Assembly (NCBI GenBank): GCA_020056635.1
Contig: JAGVHI010000018.1
Span: forward strand, 1 to 60,821
Origin: an archaeon
GTDB lineage: Archaea; Micrarchaeota; Micrarchaeia; Anstonellales; Anstonellaceae
DNA: 60,821 nt
Reading direction: 5' to 3'
The position numbers were made by a program, and so were the translations under genes. This document shows positions 28,017 to 37,425 of the stretch, piece after piece; position 1 is the stretch's first letter; each line of letters starts with the position of its first letter. Under the pieces are notes generated by a model, which worked only from the letters and a program-made list of their open reading frames with translations, had not been told where the DNA came from and made no database searches.

Positions 28017-29606
28017 ATGGAATCCAAAATGGTTTTCGTTTGCGACACGTCGGTCATAGTGGATGGCAGGATACTTGACTTGGTGCGGGAAGGGAAAGTG
28101 TCTGGCAGGGTGGTGGTACCGCGCGCCTCTGTCGCGGAGCTTGAGCACCAGGCGAATTCGAAAAAGGAGACAGGGTTTGCGGGATTGGACGTGCTCCAGA
28201 AATTGCGCGAGCTGCAAAAGGATTTTGACATCGAGCTGTCGTTTGACGGGGAGAGGCCGACCGGGTTTGAGATTGGGCACGCGAAATCCGGGGAGATTGA
28301 TGCGAAAATCCGCAATCTTGCAGGCGAGATTGGGGCGACATTGGTCACAGGGGACAAGGTGCAGCACGAGGTTGCGCTTGTCGAGGGCATTTCGGTAATC
28401 TACTTGCGCTCGCACGAGGAAACCAAGGGGCTTTCATTTGAGCAGTATTTCGCGCCTGACACGATGTCGGTCCACATAAAAGAAGGCCAGCCGGTCGTTT
28501 CAAAGTCCGGAAAGCCCGGCTCGGTTGTGGTGAAGGAGGTTGGCGCTGCGCTCTCAACCAATGAGGTCCGGGACATTGCGAAAGAGATTGTTGAGGCTAC
28601 AGAGAGGAACAGGGACTACTATTTTGAAATCGAGCGGGAGGGCGCGACTGTGATACAGATGGGCAAATACAGGATTGTGATTACGAAACCGCCGTTCTCG
28701 GACGGGTTTGAAATCACGCTGGTCAGGCCGATTGCAAAATTCAAGTTGGCTGATTATGAAATGTCAGACAGGCTGCGCGGAAGGCTCACTGGAGCTGCCG
28801 AGGGGATAATAATCTGCGGCCCTCCGGGAAGCGGGAAAAGCACGTTTGCAGCAGCGCTTGCAAACCACTACTACTCACTTGGGAAAGTGGTGAAAACGAT
28901 GGAGAGCCCAAGGGACCTGCAGGTGGATGACGGGATTACACAGTACGGGCCGCTGGAGGGGAGCTTTGAGCTCACCAATGACATCATGCTGCTCGTGCGA
29001 CCGGATTACTCGGTCTATGATGAGATGAGGAAGACTGTTGATTTTGCGGTGTATGCGGACATGAGGATGGCAGGGATTGGATTGGTGGGAGTGCTGCATG
29101 CGAACAAGGCGATTGATGCGGTGCAGCGGTTCATCAATAGAGTTGAGCTCGGGATGATTCCGAATATAATTGATACCATTGTGCTCATCAAGGGGGGCCG
29201 GGTCGCAAAAGTGTATTCAATGGGATTGCTCGTGCGCGTTCCTACTGGCATGATTGAGGAGGATTTGGCAAGGCCGGTAATTGAGGTTCGGGATTTTGAC
29301 ACTGATAAGCTGGAATATGAGATTTACAAATTCGGAGAGGAGACTGTAGTGCTGCCCATTACGCAGGAGATGGTCGCAAAGCAGCAAAAGCTAAGCGAGC
29401 CGATTGATGAGGAGCGGGTAAGCGCTGCGCTTGAGAAGCTGCTTGCGAAAATTGTGCGCAGGGATTTCCAGATAGAGTTTGAGGGAAGAAAGGCGGTGCT
29501 TTTGCTTGATGAGAGGGACATGGCATCAGTGATTGGAAAGGGCGGGAAAAACATCTCGCAGCTTGAGAAGAAGGCCGGTGTGAAAATAGACGTGAGGCAG
29601 CTTTAG
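28017..29606 (+). CDS. PIN domain / PilT-like ATPase with C-terminal KH domain
   Basis: [19 protein letters not shown]-loop [36 protein letters not shown]. Confidence 0.92.
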   Translation: MESKMVFVCDTSVIVDGRILDLVREGKVSGRVVVPRASVAELEHQANSKKETGFAGLDVLQKLRELQKDFDIELSFDGERPTGFEIGHAKSGEIDAKIRNLAGEIGATLVTGDKVQHEVALVEGISVIYLRSHEETKGLSFEQYFAPDTMSVHIKEGQPVVSKSGKPGSVVVKEVGAALSTNEVRDIAKEIVEATERNRDYYFEIEREGATVIQMGKYRIVITKPPFSDGFEITLVRPIAKFKLADYEMSDRLRGRLTGAAEGIIICGPPGSGKSTFAAALANHYYSLGKVVKTMESPRDLQVDDGITQYGPLEGSFELTNDIMLLVRPDYSVYDEMRKTVDFAVYADMRMAGIGLVGVLHANKAIDAVQRFINRVELGMIPNIIDTIVLIKGGRVAKVYSMGLLVRVPTGMIEEDLARPVIEVRDFDTDKLEYEIYKFGEETVVLPITQEMVAKQQKLSEPIDEERVSAALEKLLAKIVRRDFQIEFEGRKAVLLLDERDMASVIGKGGKNISQLEKKAGVKIDVRQL

Positions 29607-29643
29607 CATTCTTTCTTAACTTCGCTTAGCCATAGAACAGCAG

Positions 29644-30000
29644 ATGCGCCAACTCCGCGTGAAATTGATGCGATGGGGCGAGGATCTAGGCAATGTGCCA
29701 ATTATTCTTGTGCGCGAGAGGCGCGCTGGAATGAGCCAAATGGGGCTCGCTTTTTTCCGCGCGTTTCGGGACTCTAAAGACCTGTGGAGCAGGGCATGCG
29801 TCTTCTGTGGGGCAATGGAGTTCGTGAGTGGGGGCGGCGCCAATGCATCAGACCAGAAAATGGTTGCAACCGAGGCTGCGCTGCTTGAGATACGCGTGAG
29901 GGCGGATGAGAAGATTCCTGTTGAGGAAAAGGCGCTTATTTTCAGGGAATCCGGACTTGCAAAGCTCAACCCGCGCCTGTCCAATGCAGTGCATTTGTAG
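29644..30000 (+). CDS. Hypothetical protein, 118 aa
   Basis: Open frame; no family recognised. Confidence 0.5.
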   Translation: MRQLRVKLMRWGEDLGNVPIILVRERRAGMSQMGLAFFRAFRDSKDLWSRACVFCGAMEFVSGGGANASDQKMVATEAALLEIRVRADEKIPVEEKALIFRESGLAKLNPRLSNAVHL

Positions 30001-30052
30001 CTTGCGCCCCTTCTGGCATTGATTTATAGCTTCTGTTTTCCAAATCGGAAGC

Positions 30053-31081
30053 ATGGTTTCCACATTCGAGGCTACCCCGAATATTGCGCTAATCAAGTAC
30101 TGGGGCAAGCGGGATTCGAAGCTCGTGCTGCCGCAGAACAGCAGCATATCCTTTACGCTTGGCAATTCGGTTAAGACAGTTACAAGCGTGCTTTTTTCGG
30201 ACAGGTTGAAAGAAGATGTTGCGTGGCTGAACCGGAAAAAAACATCTGGGGAGGAGCTTGCGAGGATGCTCCTGATAGCCGATTTGGTAAGGCAGAAGGC
30301 CAGCATTTCCTCCAAGGTTGCGATTGCGTCCGAAAACAATTTTCCGACTGCAGCAGGCATCGCATCCTCAGCTTCGGGCTTTGCAGCCCTTGCGTGCGCC
30401 GCATCCGACGCGGCAGGGCTGGGATTGAACCCAACCGAGCTGTCGATACTTGCAAGAATGGCATCTGGCTCTGCTTGCCGGAGCGTACTAGGGGGCTTTG
30501 TGGAGTGGAAGAAGGGCGAGGAGAAGGATGGGGGCGATTCGCATGCTGTGCAGATAGCGCCCGCATCCCACTGGCCTGAGCTGCATGATTTGATTGCGGT
30601 TGCTGAGAGCGGAAGAAAAAAAATCGGGTCGAGCGCCGGGATGGACCGGACCGTGAAAACAAGCGGCCTGTATGCAAAAAGGATTTTGGACCTGCCTTCC
30701 AGGATTGCAAAAATGCGGCAGGCGATAATGCTTCGGGATTCGCAAACCGTATTCGCGCTCTCCATGGAGGACTCGATGAACATGCATGCTACCATGCTTG
30801 ACACCAAGCCCCCAATACTATACTTGAATGAACGCTCGATGGGGATAATTGAAGCTATAGAGGAGCTTAATGCAAGCGAGGGGAAGCTTGTGTGCGGCTA
30901 CACGTTTGACGCAGGCCCGAACGCACACCTAATTTGCGAGGGGAAGGATGTTGCGAAGGTGAAGAAGAGCGTTGCCAAACTCCATGGGATTGAAAAGTTC
31001 TACGATTGCATCGTTGGGGCCGGGCCAATTAAGCTTGCTGCAAAGGAGAGCCTGCTTTCTGAGGCTGGAAAGCCTGTATGA
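30053..31081 (+). CDS. mvaD: Diphosphomevalonate decarboxylase-like GHMP protein
   Basis: PNIALIKYWGKRDSKLVLPQNSSISFTL, NFPTAAGIASSASGFAAL, SGSACRSVLGGFVEW, YTFDAGPNAHLI. Confidence 0.9.
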   Translation: MVSTFEATPNIALIKYWGKRDSKLVLPQNSSISFTLGNSVKTVTSVLFSDRLKEDVAWLNRKKTSGEELARMLLIADLVRQKASISSKVAIASENNFPTAAGIASSASGFAALACAASDAAGLGLNPTELSILARMASGSACRSVLGGFVEWKKGEEKDGGDSHAVQIAPASHWPELHDLIAVAESGRKKIGSSAGMDRTVKTSGLYAKRILDLPSRIAKMRQAIMLRDSQTVFALSMEDSMNMHATMLDTKPPILYLNERSMGIIEAIEELNASEGKLVCGYTFDAGPNAHLICEGKDVAKVKKSVAKLHGIEKFYDCIVGAGPIKLAAKESLLSEAGKPV

Positions 31082-31091
31082 GGTGCGCGAT

Positions 31092-32084
31092 ATGAGGGGG
31101 ATAGCAGCTATAGTTGCAATCGCAGTTATTGCATCCGCATTCTTGGCAGGATGCGCTGGAAATGGGGAAGGCGCAATTCAGGTTGGAGATAACCGAACTA
31201 TTGCTGCGAATGGAACTGAAAAAAGCATCTCATTGTACCAGGCGATCGCAGAGGTCCGTGGCAACAGGAGTTATGAAGCATGCGGGAGCGTGCCAAGGGA
31301 GGATGCAGGGGTTTGCTACACTTACGCAGCACTTACGATAGACGGGGCGCTCTGCGACCAGGCAAGGGATCAGGACGCACAGACTTACTGCAAAAAGGCG
31401 ATTTCGATTTTCGGGGGGAAGCTGGATTTGTGCAGCAGGCTATCTGAGCTTGGCCCAAGGAACGGCTGCAATTCAAAGGTGATACTTTCCACGAATGCAT
31501 TTGGCAGGTCTGCGGACCATGCGCTTGCGGCAGGCAGGGTGCAGGGCGCGTTTGAAGCAGCATACTCAGACCTTGATTACAAGAGCATGAAATCATCGGT
31601 TTTTGAATGGGGCGATTCGTGCGTTGCGCAGACGATTGGGACTGGAGTGCTGCTTGGGTGCGACGGGGAAAAATGCGACAGGAACGCAATCACATATGCA
31701 TTGGTGGCATGCGGAGAAAATATGAGCGTGCGGGATGTTGCGCAAAGCGGGCGCGGCTCTGTATTCGAAAGGATGGAATTTGCAAACCTGGTTTCCCAGC
31801 CAAAGCGGGCAGAAAAGGGGTTTCCGTTGAAACTGAAAAATGAAACTTGGTATAGTGATGGGAATGCGACTGTCGCATATTATTCAGTTAGGTCATCGGA
31901 TGATTTGGCGTATTCATACTGGGAATTCCTGGTGCCATCAGGGCAGTATTACGCTTATGGGAGCATGCTGCACGAGCAAGTCACCTTGAACGGGCCTGCC
32001 CCGTCGGACAAGTTCATGGCCGGCTTCGAATCGCTTTACGGAAACATGACAGGGGGGGCGCTCTCAAATGCAACTGAAGAGTAA
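31092..32084 (+). CDS. Cys-containing lipoprotein
   Basis: MRGIAAIVAIAVIASAFLAGCAGNG lipobox. Confidence 0.7.
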   Translation: MRGIAAIVAIAVIASAFLAGCAGNGEGAIQVGDNRTIAANGTEKSISLYQAIAEVRGNRSYEACGSVPREDAGVCYTYAALTIDGALCDQARDQDAQTYCKKAISIFGGKLDLCSRLSELGPRNGCNSKVILSTNAFGRSADHALAAGRVQGAFEAAYSDLDYKSMKSSVFEWGDSCVAQTIGTGVLLGCDGEKCDRNAITYALVACGENMSVRDVAQSGRGSVFERMEFANLVSQPKRAEKGFPLKLKNETWYSDGNATVAYYSVRSSDDLAYSYWEFLVPSGQYYAYGSMLHEQVTLNGPAPSDKFMAGFESLYGNMTGGALSNATEE

Positions 32085-32688
32085 AGGGAAGACCATTCCG
32101 GTTTCCAAGTTCGATGCCGCCCTGCAGAAGGCAAAGGAGGCGATTGCAAAGGGCCGGGCAGTAATCTACCCGACAGATACGCTCTACGGAATCGGCTGCG
32201 ACGCAACAAGCAAGAAGGCCGTTGGGGGGATTTATCGCATAAAATCCCGCGAGCCAAAAAAGCCCCTCTCCATTCTTGTTTCTGACTTGCCGATGGCGAA
32301 AAAATATTGTGAAATATCGCCAAGGCAGGAACAGGTTCTCACGGCTCTCCTGCCAGGCCCGTATACCTTCCTGCTCAAGCTGAAAATCCCCCTGCCAGTA
32401 ACCGACAGCAAACTTGTGGGGGTGCGGGTGCCGGAACACATGTTCATGCGCACTGTTTCCAGGCAGCTGGGAATCCCGATTGTGACAACAAGCGCGAATA
32501 GGAGCGGGGGGAAGGACGCTGCTGAGATTGGCGAGATTGAGGAGGGGATTTTGAATTCAAAAGAAGTTTCCTTGATTGTTGATGGCGGAAGGTGCAAGTA
32601 CGCGCAGGGCTCAACTGTAATTGACCTTGTGGACATGAGGGTTGCGCGCAAAGGGGCAGTGAGAGAAGGCGATAAGATTGAATTCTGA
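32068..32688 (+). CDS. tsaC: L-threonylcarbamoyladenylate synthase (Sua5/TsaC)
   Basis: AVIYPTDTLYGIGCDATSKKAV, KPLSILVSD, PGPYTFLLK, VTTSANRSGG; overlaps previous ORF by 17 nt. Confidence 0.92.
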   Translation: MQLKSKGKTIPVSKFDAALQKAKEAIAKGRAVIYPTDTLYGIGCDATSKKAVGGIYRIKSREPKKPLSILVSDLPMAKKYCEISPRQEQVLTALLPGPYTFLLKLKIPLPVTDSKLVGVRVPEHMFMRTVSRQLGIPIVTTSANRSGGKDAAEIGEIEEGILNSKEVSLIVDGGRCKYAQGSTVIDLVDMRVARKGAVREGDKIEF

Positions 32689-32701
32689 TGCGGTGCTTTG
32701 A

Positions 32702-34687
32702 GTGGATTTGAATTTGATTGAGTATGATAGGTTGAAACTCTCCATTTTGCCTACTGTTTATCCTCCAGCGGAGGACTCGTTTTTGCTTGCAAAGTGGGCT
32801 GCAAGGCTTGTGCGCGGAGCGGTGCTTGAGGTCGGGTGCGGATGCGCTCTTGCATCGCTTGCGTGCGCACGGGAAAATGAAGCTGGGAAAGTGCTCGGGG
32901 TTGATGTCAATCCCTATGCAGTCAAATGCTCAAGGGAGAATGCCATTGCAAACAAAATCAAGAATGCGAAATTTCTCGAATCTGATTTGTTTTCTGCGGT
33001 GAATGGGAAAAAATTCGACTGGCTGCTTTTCAACCCGCCGTATCTTCCTACTGGAAAAAAAGAGAGGATGGCAGATGAAAACGAGAATGCAGCATACGAT
33101 GGAAGGAAGTCTGGCAGAAAAATAGTTGATGCGTTCCTTTCCCAATTTGAAAAATACCTTGCAAAAAATGGCTCGCTATTGCTCGTCTCAAGCTCGATTT
33201 CGGGCACAGAGAAAACAGTTGAGGGATTGGAACGGAAAGGATTCCGAACAAGAGTGCTTGAAACAGCCCCATTTTTCTTCGAGAAGCTTTCGCTGATTTG
33301 CGCAACAAAAAGAAAGCTTGATTATTCCGCTGCGCTCTGGGAAATAAGGTCGCTGGAATTGTTTGGGATGAAGCTTGGGCTATCGCGCATGCAGAAAATC
33401 CTTTCCGCGCTCGGGGAGCCGCAGAAACAGTTCCGCGTGATTGCAGTTGCAGGAACGAATGGGAAGGGCTCGGTTGCCACGATGGTTGCAAGCGTTTTGC
33501 AGGAAGCTGGATTTTGCGTTGGGCTCTACACTTCGCCGCACGTTGATGATTTTAGGGAAAGGTTCTTGGTGCAGGGAAAGATGACCGGAAAGCGGAGCTT
33601 TTCGGGCTCCTGCAGCTCGGCTGCAGGGCATATTCCGCGAAGCGGAATCATGATGCAACGAAGTTGCATGATTTCGGAGGATGAGTTTGTGCGTGAGTAT
33701 GCAAAAGTGGATGTGATTGCGCAAAAAATGGCCGACAGACCGACCTTTTTTGAGGTTACCACAGCGCTTGCACTCAATTGGTTTGCAAGCAAGAATGTTG
33801 AGTTTGCAGTGCTTGAAGTCGGTTTGGGCGGCAGGCTTGATGCGACCAATGCAGCGGATGCGGAAGTGGTTGTGGTCACTGGCATAGGCATTGAGCACGC
33901 AAAGGAGCTTGGTGGCACGCTTGAGAAAATTGCCAATGAAAAAGCCGGGATAATAAAACAGGGGAGCTCGGTCGTGGTTGGGAAGATGGAGAAGGAGGCG
34001 CTGGATGCGATAGTTGCAGCTGCAAAGGAGAAGAATGCAAAAAAAATTCTTATTTATGGGGAGGATTTCGATGCAGCCGAAATTGCATGCAGGAGCAATT
34101 ACTCGGAATTCGATTATAGGATTGGGAATGTGAAGTTCCCTTTTGAACTGTCGCTTTTCGGGAGATTCCAGGGGCAGAATGCCGCGTGCGCCATTGCCGC
34201 AGTGTCGCTTTTGCCTGAGAAAGATAAGATTGGAATTGGGAAGCTACTTTCCGGGCTGAAAAAAGCGCGCATTGGCGCCAGGCTTGAAACTGTATCCCTC
34301 AGCCCCTTGGTTGTGATGGATGCTGCCCACAACCCCCAGGCAATGGAGAAGCTTGCGCAATCGCTTCCATTGTTCAAGTACAAGCGGCTGGTTTTGGTGT
34401 TCGGCGCCATGGCTGATAAGGACATTGAGGGGGTGCTGAGTGCGATAGGCCCAAAGGCAGGCGAAATAATTGTGAACCAGCCGAAAGTGGCGCGCGCTGC
34501 AAACGCCGAGTGGGTTGCAAAAATTGCGGGCAAGTATTGCAAAAAAGTCTACGTAATTCCTGATGTGAAAAAATCAGTTGCGCATGCAAAAAAAATGGCG
34601 CGCAAAGGGGATATGGTTCTTATAGCAGGCTCCATATACATGATAGCTGAGGCAAGGGGCAAGGACAGGCTCGGAATATCGATGTGA
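32702..34687 (+). CDS. Fusion: HemK/Mtq2-like methyltransferase + FolC (folylpolyglutamate synthase family), with in-frame hairpin insertion
   Basis: N-term VLEVGCGCALASLACA, LLFNPPYLPTGK; C-term VIAVAGTNGKGSVATMVASVLQEAG, LYTSPHVDDFRERF, LEVGLGGRLDATNA, VMDAAHNPQAM. ORF continuous. Confidence 0.9.
   Translation: MDLNLIEYDRLKLSILPTVYPPAEDSFLLAKWAARLVRGAVLEVGCGCALASLACARENEAGKVLGVDVNPYAVKCSRENAIANKIKNAKFLESDLFSAVNGKKFDWLLFNPPYLPTGKKERMADENENAAYDGRKSGRKIVDAFLSQFEKYLAKNGSLLLVSSSISGTEKTVEGLERKGFRTRVLETAPFFFEKLSLICATKRKLDYSAALWEIRSLELFGMKLGLSRMQKILSALGEPQKQFRVIAVAGTNGKGSVATMVASVLQEAGFCVGLYTSPHVDDFRERFLVQGKMTGKRSFSGSCSSAAGHIPRSGIMMQRSCMISEDEFVREYAKVDVIAQKMADRPTFFEVTTALALNWFASKNVEFAVLEVGLGGRLDATNAADAEVVVVTGIGIEHAKELGGTLEKIANEKAGIIKQGSSVVVGKMEKEALDAIVAAAKEKNAKKILIYGEDFDAAEIACRSNYSEFDYRIGNVKFPFELSLFGRFQGQNAACAIAAVSLLPEKDKIGIGKLLSGLKKARIGARLETVSLSPLVVMDAAHNPQAMEKLAQSLPLFKYKRLVLVFGAMADKDIEGVLSAIGPKAGEIIVNQPKVARAANAEWVAKIAGKYCKKVYVIPDVKKSVAHAKKMARKGDMVLIAGSIYMIAEARGKDRLGISM
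33585..33669 (+). repeat. In-frame array of four hairpins in FolC domain
   Basis: CCGGAAAGC-GGA-GCTTTTCGG; CCTGCAG-CTCGG-CTGCAGG; ATTCCGC-GAA-GCGGAAT; ATGCAAC-GAA-GTTGCAT. Confidence 0.8.
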
Positions 34688-34691
34688 TTCG

Positions 34692-35264
34692 ATGAAAAAA
34701 CTGCTTCGAATTCAGGCAAAGGCGATGAGGCAGGTCTACCATGCGATCACTGGGAAAGAGGCAAGCGCGCTTGTGGAAAAGAAGGTGCTCTCGCTCCAGG
34801 AGTATACGCGCGCAAAATGCGTGCTCCTCTACTGCTCGAACTGGAGCGAAGTGATGACTGAGGGGCTTATTGCAAAAACCATTTCGAAAAAGGGGTTCTG
34901 CGCGCTCCCTTATGTCGAGGGAAAGACGCTTGGGATTGCAAAAATTTTCGACATGTCAAAGCTTGTGTTCGGGAAGTTTGGCATACGCGAGCCCCCAAGG
35001 GAGAGCATAGTGACCCCCGAGGAAGTTGATTTTGCGCTTGTGCCAGGGGTTGCATTCGATCATGAAGGCAGCAGGCTGGGGTACGGGCACGGGTACTATG
35101 ATAGGCTGCTTCGAAAGCTCTCATGCCCGATTGTCGGGCTTGCGTACGAGGTGCAGATACTCGACCGCATTCCGTGCGAGGACTGCGATGTGCCAGTGCA
35201 GAGGATTGTCACAGAAAACCGCACCATCGAGTGCTATAAGAGGCAGCCTGTGTTGCCAAGGTAG
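34692..35264 (+). CDS. 5-formyltetrahydrofolate cyclo-ligase
   Basis: VDFALVPGVAFDHEGSRLGYGHGYYDRLL. Confidence 0.9.
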   Translation: MKKLLRIQAKAMRQVYHAITGKEASALVEKKVLSLQEYTRAKCVLLYCSNWSEVMTEGLIAKTISKKGFCALPYVEGKTLGIAKIFDMSKLVFGKFGIREPPRESIVTPEEVDFALVPGVAFDHEGSRLGYGHGYYDRLLRKLSCPIVGLAYEVQILDRIPCEDCDVPVQRIVTENRTIECYKRQPVLPR

Positions 35265-35297
35265 AGGGCAAGAATACATTGAGAAGGGCGTGATAGT

Positions 35298-35918
35298 ATG
35301 AACAAAACGATTAGGATTGCAGTGTTCGCCTCTGGGAGGGGCTCCGATTTCCAGTCCATAATAGATGGAGTTGCAAAGGGAGAAGTGAATGCGAAAATCG
35401 AATTGTTAGTTACGGACAACCCTTCCGCATATGCAATAGAGCGGGCAAAACAAGCCGGAATCGCATACGTGGTTTTTGAGCCGAAAAACTATGCAACCCG
35501 AGAGCAGTTTGATGAGGCAATAATGACAAAAGTCGATTCGATTTCGCCTGATTTGGTAGTGCTTGCTGGCTACATGAGGATAATTCGGAGCAAGGAGTTT
35601 TTGCAGAAATATTCTGGAAAAATACTCAACATACACCCTTCTCTGCTCCCAAAATACCCCGGTGCGCATGCGCAAAAGGATGCGTTTGAAGCTGGGGAGA
35701 AGGTTTCCGGGCTCACCATACATTTCGTTGATGATTCGCTTGACGGCGGACCCATAATATACCAGGAGAAGGTGGACATTTCGGATTGCAAATCCGCTGA
35801 CGAGGTTTCCGCAAAAATACTTGGGAGGGAGCACGATGCGCTCCCGAAAATTGTGGATTCGTTCTCGAAAGGGAAGTACATGATTGAGGGGAAGAAAGTA
35901 AAATACGAAAAACGGTGA
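35298..35918 (+). CDS. purN: Phosphoribosylglycinamide formyltransferase
   Basis: AVFASGRGSDFQSIID, LVVLAGYMRII, ILNIHPSLLPKYPGAHA, TIHFVDDSLDGGPII. Confidence 0.94.
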   Translation: MNKTIRIAVFASGRGSDFQSIIDGVAKGEVNAKIELLVTDNPSAYAIERAKQAGIAYVVFEPKNYATREQFDEAIMTKVDSISPDLVVLAGYMRIIRSKEFLQKYSGKILNIHPSLLPKYPGAHAQKDAFEAGEKVSGLTIHFVDDSLDGGPIIYQEKVDISDCKSADEVSAKILGREHDALPKIVDSFSKGKYMIEGKKVKYEKR

Positions 35919-36886
35919 GCCAAATCCCAGTGTCAAAAGGGAAAGGAATTGACGTAAAAAGGCTTCCGGTGAGCCAAAAGCTCATCCTAAAGGGAATGAT
36001 AATCTGGGTTTCGGCCTTCATCGCCGTTATGGCAGTCTTCTTTGCAGTGGCGCTCTCGGAAAAAAAGATCGGGTGGGCGCACCTCTCAGTCCTGCTCTCA
36101 GGCGCGTTCTCGACTGCTGCAGTTGCGTTTTTCTACCACCAATGGTCCCTGGAGGCATCCTCATATGAACTGAGGGGAAGCGCGCTTTTTGTGCGAAAGG
36201 GCCTTGTTTTCCCAATCGGGCTTTCAATCCCGCTCCAATCTGTCGAGAGGGTTTTCATAGACCGCGGCCCGCTGGACATCGTGCTCGGGCTGTATTCGCT
36301 CAAGCTGCAGATTGCAACTCCGGGCAGGGAAGAGGGGAAGAGGCATGGGCGCACACCAATGGTTCGCAGCCTTCGTGAGGCATACCGGAGCGCCAAATGG
36401 AAGGTGCTTGGCGAGCTTGAGGAAAAAGTGGCAGTGATTGAAGGGCTGGATAAAGATGGGGCGGAAGTCATGTATGACATGTTTTCCTCAAAAATAGGCG
36501 GGGATGGGGCATCCGTAGCCCCGGTTTTGATAGACGTTGCGAAAATGCCGCTGTTGGGAAGCAAGCGGTTCATGCAGATGCTAAACCCGCTTTTTTCCCC
36601 GGAATCCATTGCTTTCGGGCCCATGCACACGTCCCCAAGCGTCAAGCTTGGGGGGCATCTTTTGAAGCTGTCCATCCCGCTAATTGCTGCTGGGATGATC
36701 ATGGGGGGGTCTGTTTCCGGCCTTGGCTTGTTTGCCCTCGTGCTTGGAGCCCTCCTGAACATATTCCACAGCAGGATAGATGATGAGCTTTCTGTGTGCA
36801 CCACCTACCTCAATGACAAGGACCAGCTCCTGCTGGGCATTGTGATTGCCCTTTTCTTTTGCCTGCTTGCGCTATTGTTTGCGTAA
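35915..36886 (+). CDS. Membrane protein with bacterial PH (bPH2, YdbS/YdbT-like) domain
   Basis: Two TM pairs; YELRGSALFVRKGLVFPIGLSIPLQSVERVFIDRGPLDIVLGLYSLKLQIA. Confidence 0.7.
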   Translation: MSQIPVSKGKGIDVKRLPVSQKLILKGMIIWVSAFIAVMAVFFAVALSEKKIGWAHLSVLLSGAFSTAAVAFFYHQWSLEASSYELRGSALFVRKGLVFPIGLSIPLQSVERVFIDRGPLDIVLGLYSLKLQIATPGREEGKRHGRTPMVRSLREAYRSAKWKVLGELEEKVAVIEGLDKDGAEVMYDMFSSKIGGDGASVAPVLIDVAKMPLLGSKRFMQMLNPLFSPESIAFGPMHTSPSVKLGGHLLKLSIPLIAAGMIMGGSVSGLGLFALVLGALLNIFHSRIDDELSVCTTYLNDKDQLLLGIVIALFFCLLALLFA

Positions 36887-36911
36887 AAAAGGAAAAAAGA
36901 AGGAAGATTGT

Positions 36912-37367
36912 CTACTTCATGTTCAGGGCAACAGCAGCGCCGATTACCGCAACCACTATCGCGATTACAGTGCCGATTATTGCTCCGGTGACCAGTGCCG
37001 CGAACACGATGCCTGCTGCAAGCGCGCCCACTGCTGCGCCGCCTGGCGTATTAGCCATTGCTGCTGCAGATGCGCTTATGCCAGCCATGGACAGGGCCAT
37101 GCCGATTATGAGCGAGAGTATCCCGTTCACAACCCCCAGAATCGCGCCGCCGGCTGCAGAATCAACATAGTCGAACTTGAACTGCTTCACCCCGTTGTAG
37201 CCCAGCCAGAAGTTTATTCCAAGCCCCACAACAAAGGCGAGCAGGCCTATTAGCACCCCAATCACCGGGATCAACCCAAGCGCTGCTGTGACCACAGTGA
37301 GCACGAGCATTGCGATAATCGGAATCTTTGACCCTTCCCAGATTTTCTTGAAATCCAAGCAAACCAC
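36912..37367 (-). CDS. Small polytopic membrane protein
   Basis: Four hydrophobic Gly/Ala/Ile-rich segments; GTG/TTG start inferred (FKKIWEGSKIPIIAMLVLTVV). Confidence 0.6.
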   Translation of the reverse strand: MVCLDFKKIWEGSKIPIIAMLVLTVVTAALGLIPVIGVLIGLLAFVVGLGINFWLGYNGVKQFKFDYVDSAAGGAILGVVNGILSLIIGMALSMAGISASAAAMANTPGGAAVGALAAGIVFAALVTGAIIGTVIAIVVAVIGAAVALNMK

Positions 37368-37425
37368 CCCTTCGGGAAGGGTTCGAGGGCAGGCAATATA
37401 AGGTTTATGAGGGTTCGCACGGCAA

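Noticed and set aside
28017-29606. PIN-ATPase-KH protein as a new toxin or pilus motor
   Set aside because: Architecture matches a known widespread archaeal PINc/PilT-like ATPase family.
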